DNA from: CAYLNH01 sp964384625
GTDB taxonomy: Bacteria > Verrucomicrobiota > Lentisphaeria > JABSQK01
Direction: 5' to 3'
Assembly (NCBI GenBank): GCA_964384625.1
Contig: CAYLNH010000006.1
Location: forward strand, 12,010 to 76,009
Length of the DNA: 64,000 bases
Shown: positions 43,289-51,139 of the stretch, one piece after another
How positions within the stretch are numbered: position 1 is the stretch's first letter
Layout: each line of letters begins with the position of its first letter
Translations under genes and position numbers: made by a program
Notes under the pieces: generated by a model
Seen by the model: the letters and a program-made list of their open reading frames with translations, nothing else
Databases searched by the model: none
Told to the model about the DNA's origin: nothing

Positions 43289-43386
43289 AACTCCGATCTG
43301 TCGCGCCTACCGGTTCTGCCCAGGGCGCGACAGACGATAGGGTGACGGCTGGAAACGGCCCCGCCTCCCGCGTTCGGAAAGGAGTT
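43289..43386 (+). promoter_or_regulatory. Moco/Tuco-type riboswitch upstream of moaA
   Basis: The leader keeps the hallmarks of the molybdenum-cofactor RNA motif. AACTCC (43289-43294) pairs with GGAGTT (43381-43386), which is also the moaA ribosome-binding site. A perfect 10-base stem CTGTCGCGCC/GGCGCGACAG spans 43298-43333. Then AGGGTG (43339-43344) pairs with CGCCTCCC across a GGC-loop-GCC stem. The conserved 3' element CGCCTCCCG....GGAAAGGAG is present. Cofactor binding could hide the ribosome-binding site and shut off synthesis. The related Tuco variant (tungsten) lacks one stem; I cannot decide between the two by eye. Confidence 0.8.
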
Positions 43387-43389
43387 CTC

Positions 43390-44349
43390 ATGAGCAATGC
43401 CATTGCACCCGTTGTCTTACGGGTGAGCCTTACGACTGCCTGCGGTCTGCGCTGTCGCTACTGTCGTCCTGCCGGCGCGAAAGCGCGGTCGATGTCGCCG
43501 ACGCCCTGGCCCCAATGGCTGCGCCGACTCGCGGCCGTCGCCGCGGCCGTCAACGTCACCAGGATTCGCTTCACCGGCGGGGAGCCCCTGCGCTACCCGG
43601 ATATCCTCCCACTTGTACGCGCCTGCGCCAGTTCCAGCATGCCGGAACTGGCTTTGACGACCAACGGCGTCGGCCTCGCCGACGTCGCCCGTAAACTGGC
43701 CGACGCCGGCCTGCGACGCGTCAACATCAGCCTCGACGCGGTGGACAAAAAAATCTACCGCGCCGTCACCGGTGCCGCCCCCGCCGGAGTCTTCACCGGC
43801 ATCGACGCCGCCATCGACGCCGGCCATACCGTCAAGCTGAACGCCGTCATTTTGCGCGGGCTCAACGATCAGGAACTCCTGCCCCTGCTGCGCTTCGCTG
43901 CGGCCCGCGGCATCGCCATCCGTTACCTCGAGATGATGCCCATCGGCCCGGCAGCCGCTGACTTTCACCACTACTACCTGTCCGGCGCCGCCATGATGCA
44001 GCAGATGGAGCAGGAAGGAGTGAGCTTTACCCCCCTGCCCTACGCGCCGGGCGCCACCAGTCGCGACTTCGAGGCGCGGCTGCCGGACGGCGGTGTCGCC
44101 CGCTGCGGCTTCATCCTGCCGGCCTCAAGACCTTTCTGCGAAGACTGCCGGCGGCTGCGCTTGACCGCTGACGGCCAGTTAATGGGCTGTCTAGCCCAGC
44201 CGGATGCGGCAGCTTTGGACATCGCGGTGGCGGCCGTCGAAGCCGGGGATGTGCAACCCATGCAGCATCTCATCGGCCAGGCGCTTGCCGTCAAGACACG
44301 CCAACAACGATTTGCCGATCAACGCATCATGCAGGCGGTGGGCGGATGA
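43390..44349 (+). CDS. moaA: radical SAM GTP 3',8-cyclase
   Basis: 319 residues from the ATG at 43390 (AAAGGAG, part of the riboswitch P1 stem). MoaA starts pyranopterin synthesis by rearranging GTP. The first [4Fe-4S] site is CGLRCRYC (Cx3Cx2C) and the second is FCEDCRRLRLTADGQLMGC (Cx2Cx13C), both intact. RIRFTGGEPLRYPD and NISLDAVDKKIYRAVTG are further family motifs. The next gene overlaps by four bases, and the whole Moco set follows in order. Cytoplasmic, oxygen-sensitive. Confidence 0.96.
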   Translation: MSNAIAPVVLRVSLTTACGLRCRYCRPAGAKARSMSPTPWPQWLRRLAAVAAAVNVTRIRFTGGEPLRYPDILPLVRACASSSMPELALTTNGVGLADVARKLADAGLRRVNISLDAVDKKIYRAVTGAAPAGVFTGIDAAIDAGHTVKLNAVILRGLNDQELLPLLRFAAARGIAIRYLEMMPIGPAAADFHHYYLSGAAMMQQMEQEGVSFTPLPYAPGATSRDFEARLPDGGVARCGFILPASRPFCEDCRRLRLTADGQLMGCLAQPDAAALDIAVAAVEAGDVQPMQHLIGQALAVKTRQQRFADQRIMQAVGG

Positions 44350-45098
44350 TCGCGGACCTCCCCATCTGGTGGCTGGCGCCGGCCTTTTTCGTCGTTGCCC
44401 TGCTGTACGCCTCGGTCGGTTTCGGCGGCGGCTCGTCTTACACCGCCCTGCTGGCTCTTTCCGGCTGCCCCGTCGCCGCAATCCCCGTTCTCTCCCTGGG
44501 CTGCAATCTGTCGGTAGCCGGCGGCGGCACAATCATCTTTGGCCGTCGTGGTCTGTTGAAGCCGCGCCTCATTTGGCCCTTTGTCCTGCCGTCGATCCCG
44601 GCGGCCTTCCTCGGCGGCGCCTTGCCCATCCCCCCGGCGGCCTATTTTGTCCTTCTCAGCCTGAGTTTAGGTGCCGCGGGCTTGGCGCTGTTGCTGCGTC
44701 GACCGGCCGCAGATCAGCAGACGCGGGCCTGTCCGGTTTTGACGGCGGCGTTGATCGGGATCGGGCTGGGGGTCCTCTCCGGTATTGTCGGCATCGGCGG
44801 CGGCATCTTTCTGGCGCCCATCCTCATGCTCAAACGCTGGGCCAAGCCGCGGGAGAGCGCGGCCTGCGCCTCGGTGTTCATCCTGCTGAACTCCATCGCC
44901 GGGCTGGCCGGCCAACTCGCGAAGGGTGGCGCCGGGGAATCCCTGGTGGCGCTGCCGCTGCTGCTGCTTGCCGTCCTGGCCGGCGGCCAGATCGGCAGCC
45001 GCCTCGGCGCCATACGACTGCCGGCGTGCCGCGTACGTCAAGGCACCGCCATTTTGATTCTACTCGTTTCAACACGCATTCTTTGGGTAAGCCTATGA
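44346..45098 (+). CDS. TauE/SafE-family membrane permease
   Basis: 250 residues with about eight hydrophobic helices, including two repeats of the family GFGGG/GIGGG motif: ASVGFGGGSSYTALLAL and GIVGIGGGIFLAPILML. TauE/SafE proteins move sulfite, sulfonates or other anions across the inner membrane. Here the gene overlaps moaA and the MOSC gene by four bases each, so it is a fixed member of the cofactor operon. A role in handling an anion used or made by cofactor or molybdenum/tungsten metabolism (for example oxyanion uptake or sulfur-anion export) is attractive but unproven. No modABC genes occur in the window. Confidence 0.85.
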   Translation: MIADLPIWWLAPAFFVVALLYASVGFGGGSSYTALLALSGCPVAAIPVLSLGCNLSVAGGGTIIFGRRGLLKPRLIWPFVLPSIPAAFLGGALPIPPAAYFVLLSLSLGAAGLALLLRRPAADQQTRACPVLTAALIGIGLGVLSGIVGIGGGIFLAPILMLKRWAKPRESAACASVFILLNSIAGLAGQLAKGGAGESLVALPLLLLAVLAGGQIGSRLGAIRLPACRVRQGTAILILLVSTRILWVSL

Positions 45099-45586
45099 CT
45101 GTTATCGTGGAACATCTCATCATCTCGCCGGAACACAACTACGTCGGCCACTACGGCGGCCCTGCCGGCACGCATCCCGCGCTGCGGCAGGAGACGGTGC
45201 GGCTGATTGCCGGTCACGGCATCGCGGGCGACCGCTATGCCCGGCGCGAAGCCGGACACGCCAAACAGCTCACCTTCTTCGAGATCGAGGTAATCGAGGC
45301 CTTGTCCCGGCACTACCAGCGTCCCGTCCAGCCGGAGCAGGTCCGTCGCAACATCTTCCTGCGCGGGCTGCGGCTGCCCTCCCTGGTCGGGCGCGAGTTC
45401 TCGCTCAACGGCATTCGCTTCCGCGGACTCGAGCCCTGCAAACCCTGTTTCTGGATGGATGAAGCCGTCGGCCCGGGCGCCGAAGATTTCCTCGTCGGCA
45501 AAGGCGGTCTGCGCGCGGCCATCCTTGACGATGGCAAACTCCGCCTCGGCGAAACGCGTTTCGCGATGGAGGATCCCCTGCCATGA
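45095..45586 (+). CDS. MOSC-domain protein
   Basis: 163 residues from the ATG at 45095 that overlaps the preceding stop by four bases. It contains LIAGHGIAGDRYARREAGHAKQLTFFEIEVIEALSRHY and GLEPCKPCFWMDEAVGPGAEDFLVGKGGLRAAIL. The second segment carries the MOSC-specific Cys and the GGLRA loop. MOSC domains transfer sulfur to the molybdenum cofactor in several oxidoreductases, or bind the cofactor. It has no extra N-terminal or reductase domain, so it is the stand-alone form. Position between moaA/TauE and moeA supports a cofactor-maturation role. Confidence 0.88.
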   Translation: MTVIVEHLIISPEHNYVGHYGGPAGTHPALRQETVRLIAGHGIAGDRYARREAGHAKQLTFFEIEVIEALSRHYQRPVQPEQVRRNIFLRGLRLPSLVGREFSLNGIRFRGLEPCKPCFWMDEAVGPGAEDFLVGKGGLRAAILDDGKLRLGETRFAMEDPLP

Positions 45587-46761
45587 TCACCGTCGCGGAA
45601 GCTGCAGACCGGATTGCCGCCGCCGTCGCCCCCGGCGACACCGAAGTCGTGGGCCTGGTGCAGGCAGCCGGGCGCGTCCTGCGCCAGGCAGTCCTTGCCG
45701 ATGCGCCGGCGCCGCCGTTCGACCGGGTCATGATGGACGGCGTTGCCCTCGCCGCCGCGGACTGGTCGCCACGGCGCCGCTACCGGCTGTTGCCGGGAGC
45801 CCCCGCCGGCCATTCGCCGCCGCCGCGACCAGACGCCGAGAGCGTCGTGGCTGTCTCCACCGGCGGCGTGCTGCCCCCCGGCTGCGATTGCGTGGCGCCG
45901 CGGGAATGGCTCGAAGAGACCGACGCGGGGCTGCGCATTGTCCCGCCGGCCGGTACGACCCTCGAGCCGGGGCGCTTCGTTCATGCTCGCGCCAGCGACG
46001 GCCCGGCGGGGCGCCAGGTGCTGCCGCCCGGCCTCCTGCTGGGCGCCGCCGAGCTGGCAGTCGCCGCCACCGAAGGTGCCGTACGGCTGACCGTCAACCG
46101 ACCGCCGCGCATCCACCTGCTGACCACCGGCGACGAAGTCGTTCCGCCGGACTGCCGCCCCGGTCCCGCCCAGATCCGCGGCAGCCATGCCGTTGCCTTG
46201 GCGACCCTCCTGCAAAACTGGGGCGAGACGCAGTTCACCCACCGCCACCTGCCGGACCAGCCCGAAGCTCTACGGGACGCCATCGGCGAGGCCCTCGACA
46301 GGGCCGACATGGTGCTGCTCACCGGCGGCGTTTCCCGCGGGGACTACGATTTTGTGCCCCCGCTGCTGACCGCACACGGCGTCACCTGTCTCTTTCACCG
46401 GGTCGCCCAGAAACCGGGTAAGCCCCTCTGGTTCGGCCGGCGCGAAACCACACTCGTATTCGGGCTGCCGGGCAATCCCAACTCAGCGCTGGTCTGTGCT
46501 CGCCGCTACGTCATCCCCGCTCTCGCCCGCTGGCGGGGCGGGGACACGCCGGCCGCACTGCCGAGCGCGGTCCGCCGGCTCCCACCGCGACTGACCGAAT
46601 TGACCCATTTTGTCCCCTTTCGCGCGAATGACGGCGGCTGGCTGGCCGCGCCGGCCGCCACGTCCGGCAGCCTTCATGCACTCGCCGGCACCCACGGCTT
46701 TGCCGAATGCCCGCCGTCTGCCGACGAGCCCGTCAATCTTCACCTCTGGAGACCATTCTGA
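45583..46761 (+). CDS. moeA: molybdopterin molybdenumtransferase
   Basis: 392 residues, overlapping the MOSC gene by four bases. It has the four-domain MoeA shape. The N-terminal dimer region and the PPFDRVMMDGVAL segment are followed by the MoaB/Mog-like domain with LLTTGDEV, MVLLTGGVSRGDYDFVPPLL and PGKPLWFGRR...LPGNPNSAL. MoeA inserts molybdate (or tungstate) into adenylylated molybdopterin. The family activity normally needs a MogA/MoaB adenylyltransferase, and none is in this operon; its gene may lie elsewhere. Cytoplasmic. Confidence 0.94.
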   Translation: MITVAEAADRIAAAVAPGDTEVVGLVQAAGRVLRQAVLADAPAPPFDRVMMDGVALAAADWSPRRRYRLLPGAPAGHSPPPRPDAESVVAVSTGGVLPPGCDCVAPREWLEETDAGLRIVPPAGTTLEPGRFVHARASDGPAGRQVLPPGLLLGAAELAVAATEGAVRLTVNRPPRIHLLTTGDEVVPPDCRPGPAQIRGSHAVALATLLQNWGETQFTHRHLPDQPEALRDAIGEALDRADMVLLTGGVSRGDYDFVPPLLTAHGVTCLFHRVAQKPGKPLWFGRRETTLVFGLPGNPNSALVCARRYVIPALARWRGGDTPAALPSAVRRLPPRLTELTHFVPFRANDGGWLAAPAATSGSLHALAGTHGFAECPPSADEPVNLHLWRPF

Positions 46762-47246
46762 TGTCTGAAATTCCATCAAAACTCACGCATGTCGATGACG
46801 CCGGCGATCCCGGCATGGTCGACGTACACGCCAAGGATGTCACCCATCGCCGAGCCGTTGCCGAAGCCCTCGTCGTCTTCCCCGCCGAAGCGCTGGCCTG
46901 CTTGCGCGACAACGACTGGCAGAGTGCCAAGGGCCCGGTCTGGCATACCGCCGTCATTGCCGGGACACAGGCGGTCAAACGCACCGCCGACCTGATCCCT
47001 TTCTGCCACACCTTGCCACTGGAGAGTTGTCGCTTCGCCCACGAGGAAACCGCCGACGGACTGCGAGTAAGCTGCACCGTCGCCACCACCTACAAGACCG
47101 GCGTCGAAATGGAGGCCCTGACCGGCGCGACCATGGCCGCCCTCGCCGTGATCGATATGTGCAAGGCCCTCAGCCCGAAGATCTCCATCAGCCATGTTCG
47201 GCTGCTGGAGAAAAGCGGCGGTAAACGCGAGGTACACAGTCCATGA
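46761..47246 (+). CDS. moaC: cyclic pyranopterin monophosphate synthase
   Basis: 161 residues from the ATG at 46761. LTHVDDAGDPGMVDVHAKDVTHRRAVAE, KGPVWHTAVIAGTQAVKRTADLIPFCHTLPLESC and VATTYKTGVEMEALTGATMAALAVIDMCKAL are the MoaC motifs, with the conserved histidines and lysine present. MoaC converts the MoaA product to cyclic pyranopterin monophosphate. The ATG shares its A with the moeA stop, and the end overlaps the mobA start by four bases, so the operon is tightly packed. Confidence 0.97.
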   Translation: MSEIPSKLTHVDDAGDPGMVDVHAKDVTHRRAVAEALVVFPAEALACLRDNDWQSAKGPVWHTAVIAGTQAVKRTADLIPFCHTLPLESCRFAHEETADGLRVSCTVATTYKTGVEMEALTGATMAALAVIDMCKALSPKISISHVRLLEKSGGKREVHSP

Positions 47247-47821
47247 GCAATCTCGCGCCTCTCTACGGCCTGGTCCTGGCCGGCGGCAACAGCCGGCGCA
47301 TGGGACAGGACAAGGCTCGCCTTGAATACCACGACGTCCCCCAGGCCCTCTGGACCGCGCGGCTGCTGGCCGCACGCTGCGACCGGGTTTTCTTCTCCTG
47401 CCGTGAAGACCAGGACCTTGGCGACGACGGCGTCTTCCCGCGCATCCACGATGACATCCCCGGCGCCGGCCCGCTTGGCGGCATGCTGGCCGCCGCCGCG
47501 TCCCATCCGCACGTCGCCTGGCTGGTGGCCGCCTGTGATTTGCCGTGCCTGACCCCGCAGACGCTCGACCAGTTGCTACGCGGCCGCACCGGCGACGCCA
47601 CCGCCTTCCGCGGGGCGCAGGACGGCCTGCCCGAACCGCTGTTCACCATCTACGAGCCGGCCTTCATCCCGCTCTGGCAACAGGCGATGGCGGCGGGGCG
47701 CCGCTGCCCACGCAAGCTGCTCATCAAGGAGGCCGCGCGGGTGACCTTGCTCACCCCGCACAATCCACAGGCCCTCGACAATGCCAATACCCTGCAAGAC
47801 TACCAGAGGTATTCCCATTGA
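47243..47821 (+). CDS. mobA: molybdenum cofactor guanylyltransferase
   Basis: 192 residues. LVLAGGNSRRMGQDKARLEY is the nucleotide-binding N-terminus of the MobA family, and DDIPGAGPLGGMLAA and VAACDLPCL follow. It joins GMP to the cofactor to make the MGD form used by the DMSO-reductase family, which includes the oxidoreductase encoded just upstream. That pairing agrees with the operon order. It overlaps moaC and moaD by four bases each. Confidence 0.94.
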   Translation: MSNLAPLYGLVLAGGNSRRMGQDKARLEYHDVPQALWTARLLAARCDRVFFSCREDQDLGDDGVFPRIHDDIPGAGPLGGMLAAAASHPHVAWLVAACDLPCLTPQTLDQLLRGRTGDATAFRGAQDGLPEPLFTIYEPAFIPLWQQAMAAGRRCPRKLLIKEAARVTLLTPHNPQALDNANTLQDYQRYSH

Positions 47822-48060
47822 AGACAATCACGCTCAACTACTTCGCTCTCTTTCGCGAACAGGCCGGCTGCACCCGCGAGACGATCGAGACAGAACTGTC
47901 GACCCTCGGCGAACTCTATACTCAACTCCAGGACCGCCACGGCTTCAGCCTCGATCCACAATACGTGCGCGTCGCTGTCGACGCCGCCTACGCCTCGTGG
48001 ACGGACCCCATCCCTGAGCACGGCGAAATCACCTTCATCCCACCGGTAGCCGGAGGCTGA
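47818..48060 (+). CDS. moaD: small sulfur carrier subunit of molybdopterin synthase
   Basis: 80 residues from a TTG at 47818 that overlaps the mobA stop. It has the ubiquitin-like pattern (ITLNYFALFREQAGCTRETIETELSTLGELYTQLQ) and ends in the essential Gly-Gly (PPVAGG). The terminal glycine would be adenylated and thiocarboxylated by the MoeB and rhodanese parts of the next gene, then pass sulfur to the MoaE part. Its position immediately upstream of that fusion, with one base between them, matches this chemistry. Confidence 0.93.
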   Translation: MKTITLNYFALFREQAGCTRETIETELSTLGELYTQLQDRHGFSLDPQYVRVAVDAAYASWTDPIPEHGEITFIPPVAGG

Positions 48061-48061
48061 G

Positions 48062-49555
48062 ATGACCTTCACCATCGATACCGCCCCGCTCGAACCCGAG
48101 GCCTTGACGGCGCAACTGCAGAACGCCCGCGCCGGCGCCCTCGTCGTCTTCGAGGGCTGGGCCCGGGACCACCACGACGGCCGCGGCGTGGAACGCCTGG
48201 AGTATGAGGCGTTCCCTGACATGGCCGTGGCGACCGGCGAGGACATCCTCCGCCGGGCCGTCGAACGCTTTGCCGTGCTCGACGCCCGCGCCGCACACCG
48301 TGTCGGTCCCGTTGGCATCGGCGAACGCGCCGTCTGGGTAGGCGTCGTCGCCGAGCATCGCCAGGAAGCCTTCCTTGCCTGCCGCTGGATCATGGATCGG
48401 CTCAAAGAAGAAGTCCCGATCTGGAAAAAAGAACACTACCGCACCGGCGAGGCCGACTGGGTGCGCAGCACCACTGCCGGCGGCACCCGCCAGGCGACCG
48501 ATCCCGCCCAAAACCCCCGCTACGCCCGGCAGGTTTGCCTGCCCGAACTCGGCCCCGACGGCCAACGTCGGCTGGCCGATTCGCGTGTCCTCGTCGTGGG
48601 CGCCGGCGGCCTCGGCTGCCCAGCCCTCCTCTACCTCGCCGCCGCCGGGGTCGGCACGCTCACCATCTGTGACGGCGACCGCGTCGAAGAGAGCAACCTC
48701 CACCGCCAGGTACTCTTCACCGCCGCCGACCTCGGGCACAGCAAGGCCGAGGCCGCCGCCGAACGCCTCCGCGCCTTCCACCCCGGCATCGCCCTCCACG
48801 CCGTGGCCGACGCCGCCACCGCCCGCAATCTTCCCGGACTGCTGCACAAACAGGACGTCGTGCTCGATTGCACCGACTCCTTCGAAAGCAAATACGCCAT
48901 CCACGACGCCGCCTGGCAGGCCGGCATCCCGCTGGTGCAGGCCGCCGTCTATCAATTCGACGGCTGGGTCCAGACCATTGATCCGCGCGGCAGCGCCGGT
49001 TGCTTTCGCTGCCTCTGGCCCACACCCCCCGCCGCCGGCTGCGTCGGCAATTGCGCCGAGGCCGGCGTGCTCGGCGTCACTCCCGGGCTGCTCGGCATCC
49101 ATCAGGCGACCGAGACGCTCAAGCTCCTCCTCGACCTGCCCGACCGGCTCGACAATGCCACCTTGTACGTCGATGTTCTCAGCGGCGCCACCCGGCGCCT
49201 GCCGCGACCGTCCCCCCGCGAGGACTGTCCCTGCCGCGGCCAAACGCCATGGCCCGGCCCCACGCCCAACCTCCTCTATCCCGGCGCCGAAGCAGAACGC
49301 CTCCTTCGCAAGGGTACGGTTATCGACCTGCGCGAACCCTCCGAACGCGTCGGCGCACCCGACTGGATGCTCGCACTCCCAAACGTCCCTCGGGCTGAAT
49401 GGACGGACATCCCAACCCGCTTCGCCCAGGGGCGCCCCCTCGTGTTGGCCTGCGCCGCCGGCATCCGTTCCCGCCAGTGCCTGGCCGAACTCGGGTATCC
49501 GCCGGATATCTACGCCTGGGTGCGCCCGATCCAGGAGCTGACGCTCCATGCTTAA
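48062..49555 (+). CDS. MoaE-MoeB-rhodanese fusion protein
   Basis: 497 residues that combine three normally separate activities. Residues 1-135 are MoaE, the large molybdopterin synthase subunit (FEGWARDHHDGRGVERLEYEAF, VPIWKKEHY with the catalytic lysines 122-123). Residues about 150-395 are a ThiF/MoeB adenylyltransferase (GAGGLG at 180-185; zinc cysteines 314, 317, 389, 391). Residues about 410-497 are a rhodanese with Cys464 in VLACAAGIRSRQ. One chain could thus activate MoaD, load it with sulfur and use it for pterin synthesis. MoeB-rhodanese fusions are known; the addition of MoaE at the front is what stands out. Confidence 0.93.
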   Translation: MTFTIDTAPLEPEALTAQLQNARAGALVVFEGWARDHHDGRGVERLEYEAFPDMAVATGEDILRRAVERFAVLDARAAHRVGPVGIGERAVWVGVVAEHRQEAFLACRWIMDRLKEEVPIWKKEHYRTGEADWVRSTTAGGTRQATDPAQNPRYARQVCLPELGPDGQRRLADSRVLVVGAGGLGCPALLYLAAAGVGTLTICDGDRVEESNLHRQVLFTAADLGHSKAEAAAERLRAFHPGIALHAVADAATARNLPGLLHKQDVVLDCTDSFESKYAIHDAAWQAGIPLVQAAVYQFDGWVQTIDPRGSAGCFRCLWPTPPAAGCVGNCAEAGVLGVTPGLLGIHQATETLKLLLDLPDRLDNATLYVDVLSGATRRLPRPSPREDCPCRGQTPWPGPTPNLLYPGAEAERLLRKGTVIDLREPSERVGAPDWMLALPNVPRAEWTDIPTRFAQGRPLVLACAAGIRSRQCLAELGYPPDIYAWVRPIQELTLHA

Positions 49556-49623
49556 CTACCACTCACCAATCGCCAGCCATGATTTCACGTTTCCATAACA
49601 ATACCCAAAAGGAGAACAATTAG

Positions 49624-49800
49624 ATGATCGGAACAACGGAAATCCTTATTCTCTGTGGCGTGGTGCTGGTGCTCTTCGGCGCCGCAGCAATACCAAAGTT
49701 TGCACGCAGTCTTGGACAGGCCAGGAGTGAATTCCATAAAGGCACCAGGGAATCTGAAGAAAAATCCGCTGAAACGAATGGTTCCGATGAAGACTCCTGA
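49624..49800 (+). CDS. tatA: Sec-independent protein translocase subunit TatA
   Basis: 58 residues. MIGTTEILILCGVVLVLFGAAAI is the single membrane helix, and PKFARSLGQARSEFHKG is the TatA amphipathic helix with the conserved FG-x3-(L/I)P region. A short acidic tail follows. AAGGAG precedes the ATG. TatA forms the pore for export of folded proteins, and the reductase subunit upstream has a twin-arginine leader. The gene closes the cofactor operon, 68 bases after the fusion. TatC is not in the window. Confidence 0.88.
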   Translation: MIGTTEILILCGVVLVLFGAAAIPKFARSLGQARSEFHKGTRESEEKSAETNGSDEDS

Positions 49801-50247
49801 TCGATGAACCATTCTTCTTGACGGCGGCAGCAGCAGTCGGGTCGGATGGGCTCTGACCCCAGCATACCCGAAATTGCCGGGCGGCCATTGATTGCACGCC
49901 TGCAACGATCGATTCCATAAAAAGAAATGCATCGTGGTACAGAAAACTTGAATACGCCCGAACCATATCGTGAGTTTAGCCGCGAACAGAAGCAATACGC
50001 ATAGCCATGGATTTCCTGACCAAAGAACCGCCGTAAGCCCTCGATTACTGCCCTCTCGATTGAAGAAGCCCTTCAGGCTTCACCACTGAACCATCACCCA
50101 CCCAGGCCGCTGGCCTGGGCTACGGTGATTCCGGGCCCTTGGCCCTTCCACCGGCTTCCATCACGACGCATCAGGAGTCGCAGGGCAATAGACCAGGGCT
50201 TACGAATCGCCGGCATGGGTCTTGAAGGAGGTGTTTTGGTGATTATG
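49801..50247. other. intergenic region without a supported gene
   Basis: About 450 bases between tatA and the arsenic operon. I see no reading frame with a ribosome-binding site or domain, only the three-hairpin segment at 50065-50145 described separately. Confidence 0.6.
50065..50145. repeat. three consecutive short hairpins (REP-like element candidate)
   Basis: Three perfect stem-loops follow one another: GAAGCC-cttca-GGCTTC (50065-50081), CCCAGGCC-gct-GGCCTGGG (50101-50119) and GGGCC-ctt-GGCCC (50133-50145). Two loops are three bases long. The arrangement is reminiscent of dispersed palindromic elements in PVC genomes, but only one copy is in view. Confidence 0.5.
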
Positions 50248-50275
50248 TTATGCGTAATTGCGCAGGTACGCATAA
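50248..50275. promoter_or_regulatory. ArsR operator
   Basis: TTATGCGTA and TACGCATAA form a perfect 9-base inverted repeat with a 10-base spacer, 18 bases upstream of the arsR ATG. It is well placed to block transcription of the arsenic operon until arsenite releases ArsR. Confidence 0.85.
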
Positions 50276-50293
50276 ATAAGCAGGAGGCCCGAC

Positions 50294-50635
50294 ATGCAGG
50301 GAGAAGTCGATCTGTTCAAGGCACTCAGCGATCCGACCCGGCTGCGGCTGGTGGTGCTGCTGGCCATGCACGGCGAGGTCTGCGTCTGTGCCATGGCCGA
50401 GGCGCTCGACGAGCCGGACTTCAAGATCTCACGGCATCTGCGGGTGCTGCGCTCGTCTCGGATTGTGGAAACGCGGCGGGATGGCACGTGGATGTATTAC
50501 CGGTTGGCCGAGCCGCGCACACGTCTTGAGAAGTGTCTGCAGGAGTGTTTCCGCGATTGCCTGAACGACCACGAGACGGTCGTGGCGGACGCCGAACGTT
50601 TGAAGAATGCAACTTGCTCGAAAAATGGAGAATAG
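50294..50635 (+). CDS. arsR: ArsR arsenite-responsive repressor
   Basis: 113 residues. The metal-site helix contains EVCVCAMAEAL (Cys-Val-Cys, the ELCVC-type arsenite site). The recognition helix region is DEPDFKISRHLRVLRSSRIVETRRDGTWMYYRL. AGGAGG precedes the ATG, and a perfect inverted repeat lies just upstream. It heads arsC-DUF6951-arsM-acr3, all in the same direction. Extra cysteines near the C-terminus (CLQECFRDC, CSKNGE) could contribute to metal binding. Cytoplasmic dimer expected. Confidence 0.94.
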   Translation: MQGEVDLFKALSDPTRLRLVVLLAMHGEVCVCAMAEALDEPDFKISRHLRVLRSSRIVETRRDGTWMYYRLAEPRTRLEKCLQECFRDCLNDHETVVADAERLKNATCSKNGE

Positions 50636-50638
50636 GGC

Positions 50639-51139
50639 ATGAACCAAGCCAAGCCGAAGGTGTTGTTCCTCTGTACCGGGAACTCCTGTCGCAGCCAGAT
50701 GGCAGAGGGATGGGCCCGGGCCATGTGGGGTGACCGTATTGACGCGTACTCGGCCGGAATCGAGACCCATGGCCTCAACCCGAATGCCGTCAAAGTCATG
50801 GCGGAGTCAGGCGTGGATATCTCCGGACACCGTTCGAAGCGGGTGGATGATCTGTTGGACGTGCAGTTCGATCTGGTGGTGACCGTCTGTGGCCATGCCC
50901 ACGAGACCTGCCCGATGTTCCCAGCCCGTGCCAAGGTGATCCATGTCGGCTTCGATGATCCGCCGAAGCTGGCGGAATCAGCCGAGACCGAGGAGGCCAG
51001 GCTGGACTGCTACCGGCGCGTCCGCGACGAAATCGGGGCGTTCGTAAAGACGCTGCCCGAGCTTCTGGGAAAATCGGGGCAGGATGCCCGCGATGCGCAA
51101 AGCGACAGCAAGAGGAGTAACGATGCAACCAACCTGTGA
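50639..51139 (+). CDS. arsC: arsenate reductase, low-molecular-weight phosphatase type
   Basis: 166 residues. LFLCTGNSCRSQMAEGWARAMWG holds the P-loop Cys12 and its CxxxxxR, and VTVCGHAHETCP supplies the second and third redox cysteines (Cys84 and Cys91). This is the thioredoxin-coupled (S. aureus-type) ArsC that reduces arsenate to arsenite. The last 20 residues are an extension with no homology I recognise. Spacing to arsR is 3 bases. Its product is the substrate for the methyltransferase and the Acr3 pump downstream. Confidence 0.94.
   Translation: MNQAKPKVLFLCTGNSCRSQMAEGWARAMWGDRIDAYSAGIETHGLNPNAVKVMAESGVDISGHRSKRVDDLLDVQFDLVVTVCGHAHETCPMFPARAKVIHVGFDDPPKLAESAETEEARLDCYRRVRDEIGAFVKTLPELLGKSGQDARDAQSDSKRSNDATNL

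Noticed and set aside
50224..50256. Leader peptide in front of arsR (AAGGAGGTG followed by possible starts)
   Set aside because: The frame runs without a stop into arsR in a different frame and has no attenuator hairpin. The Shine-Dalgarno-like sequence is probably chance.
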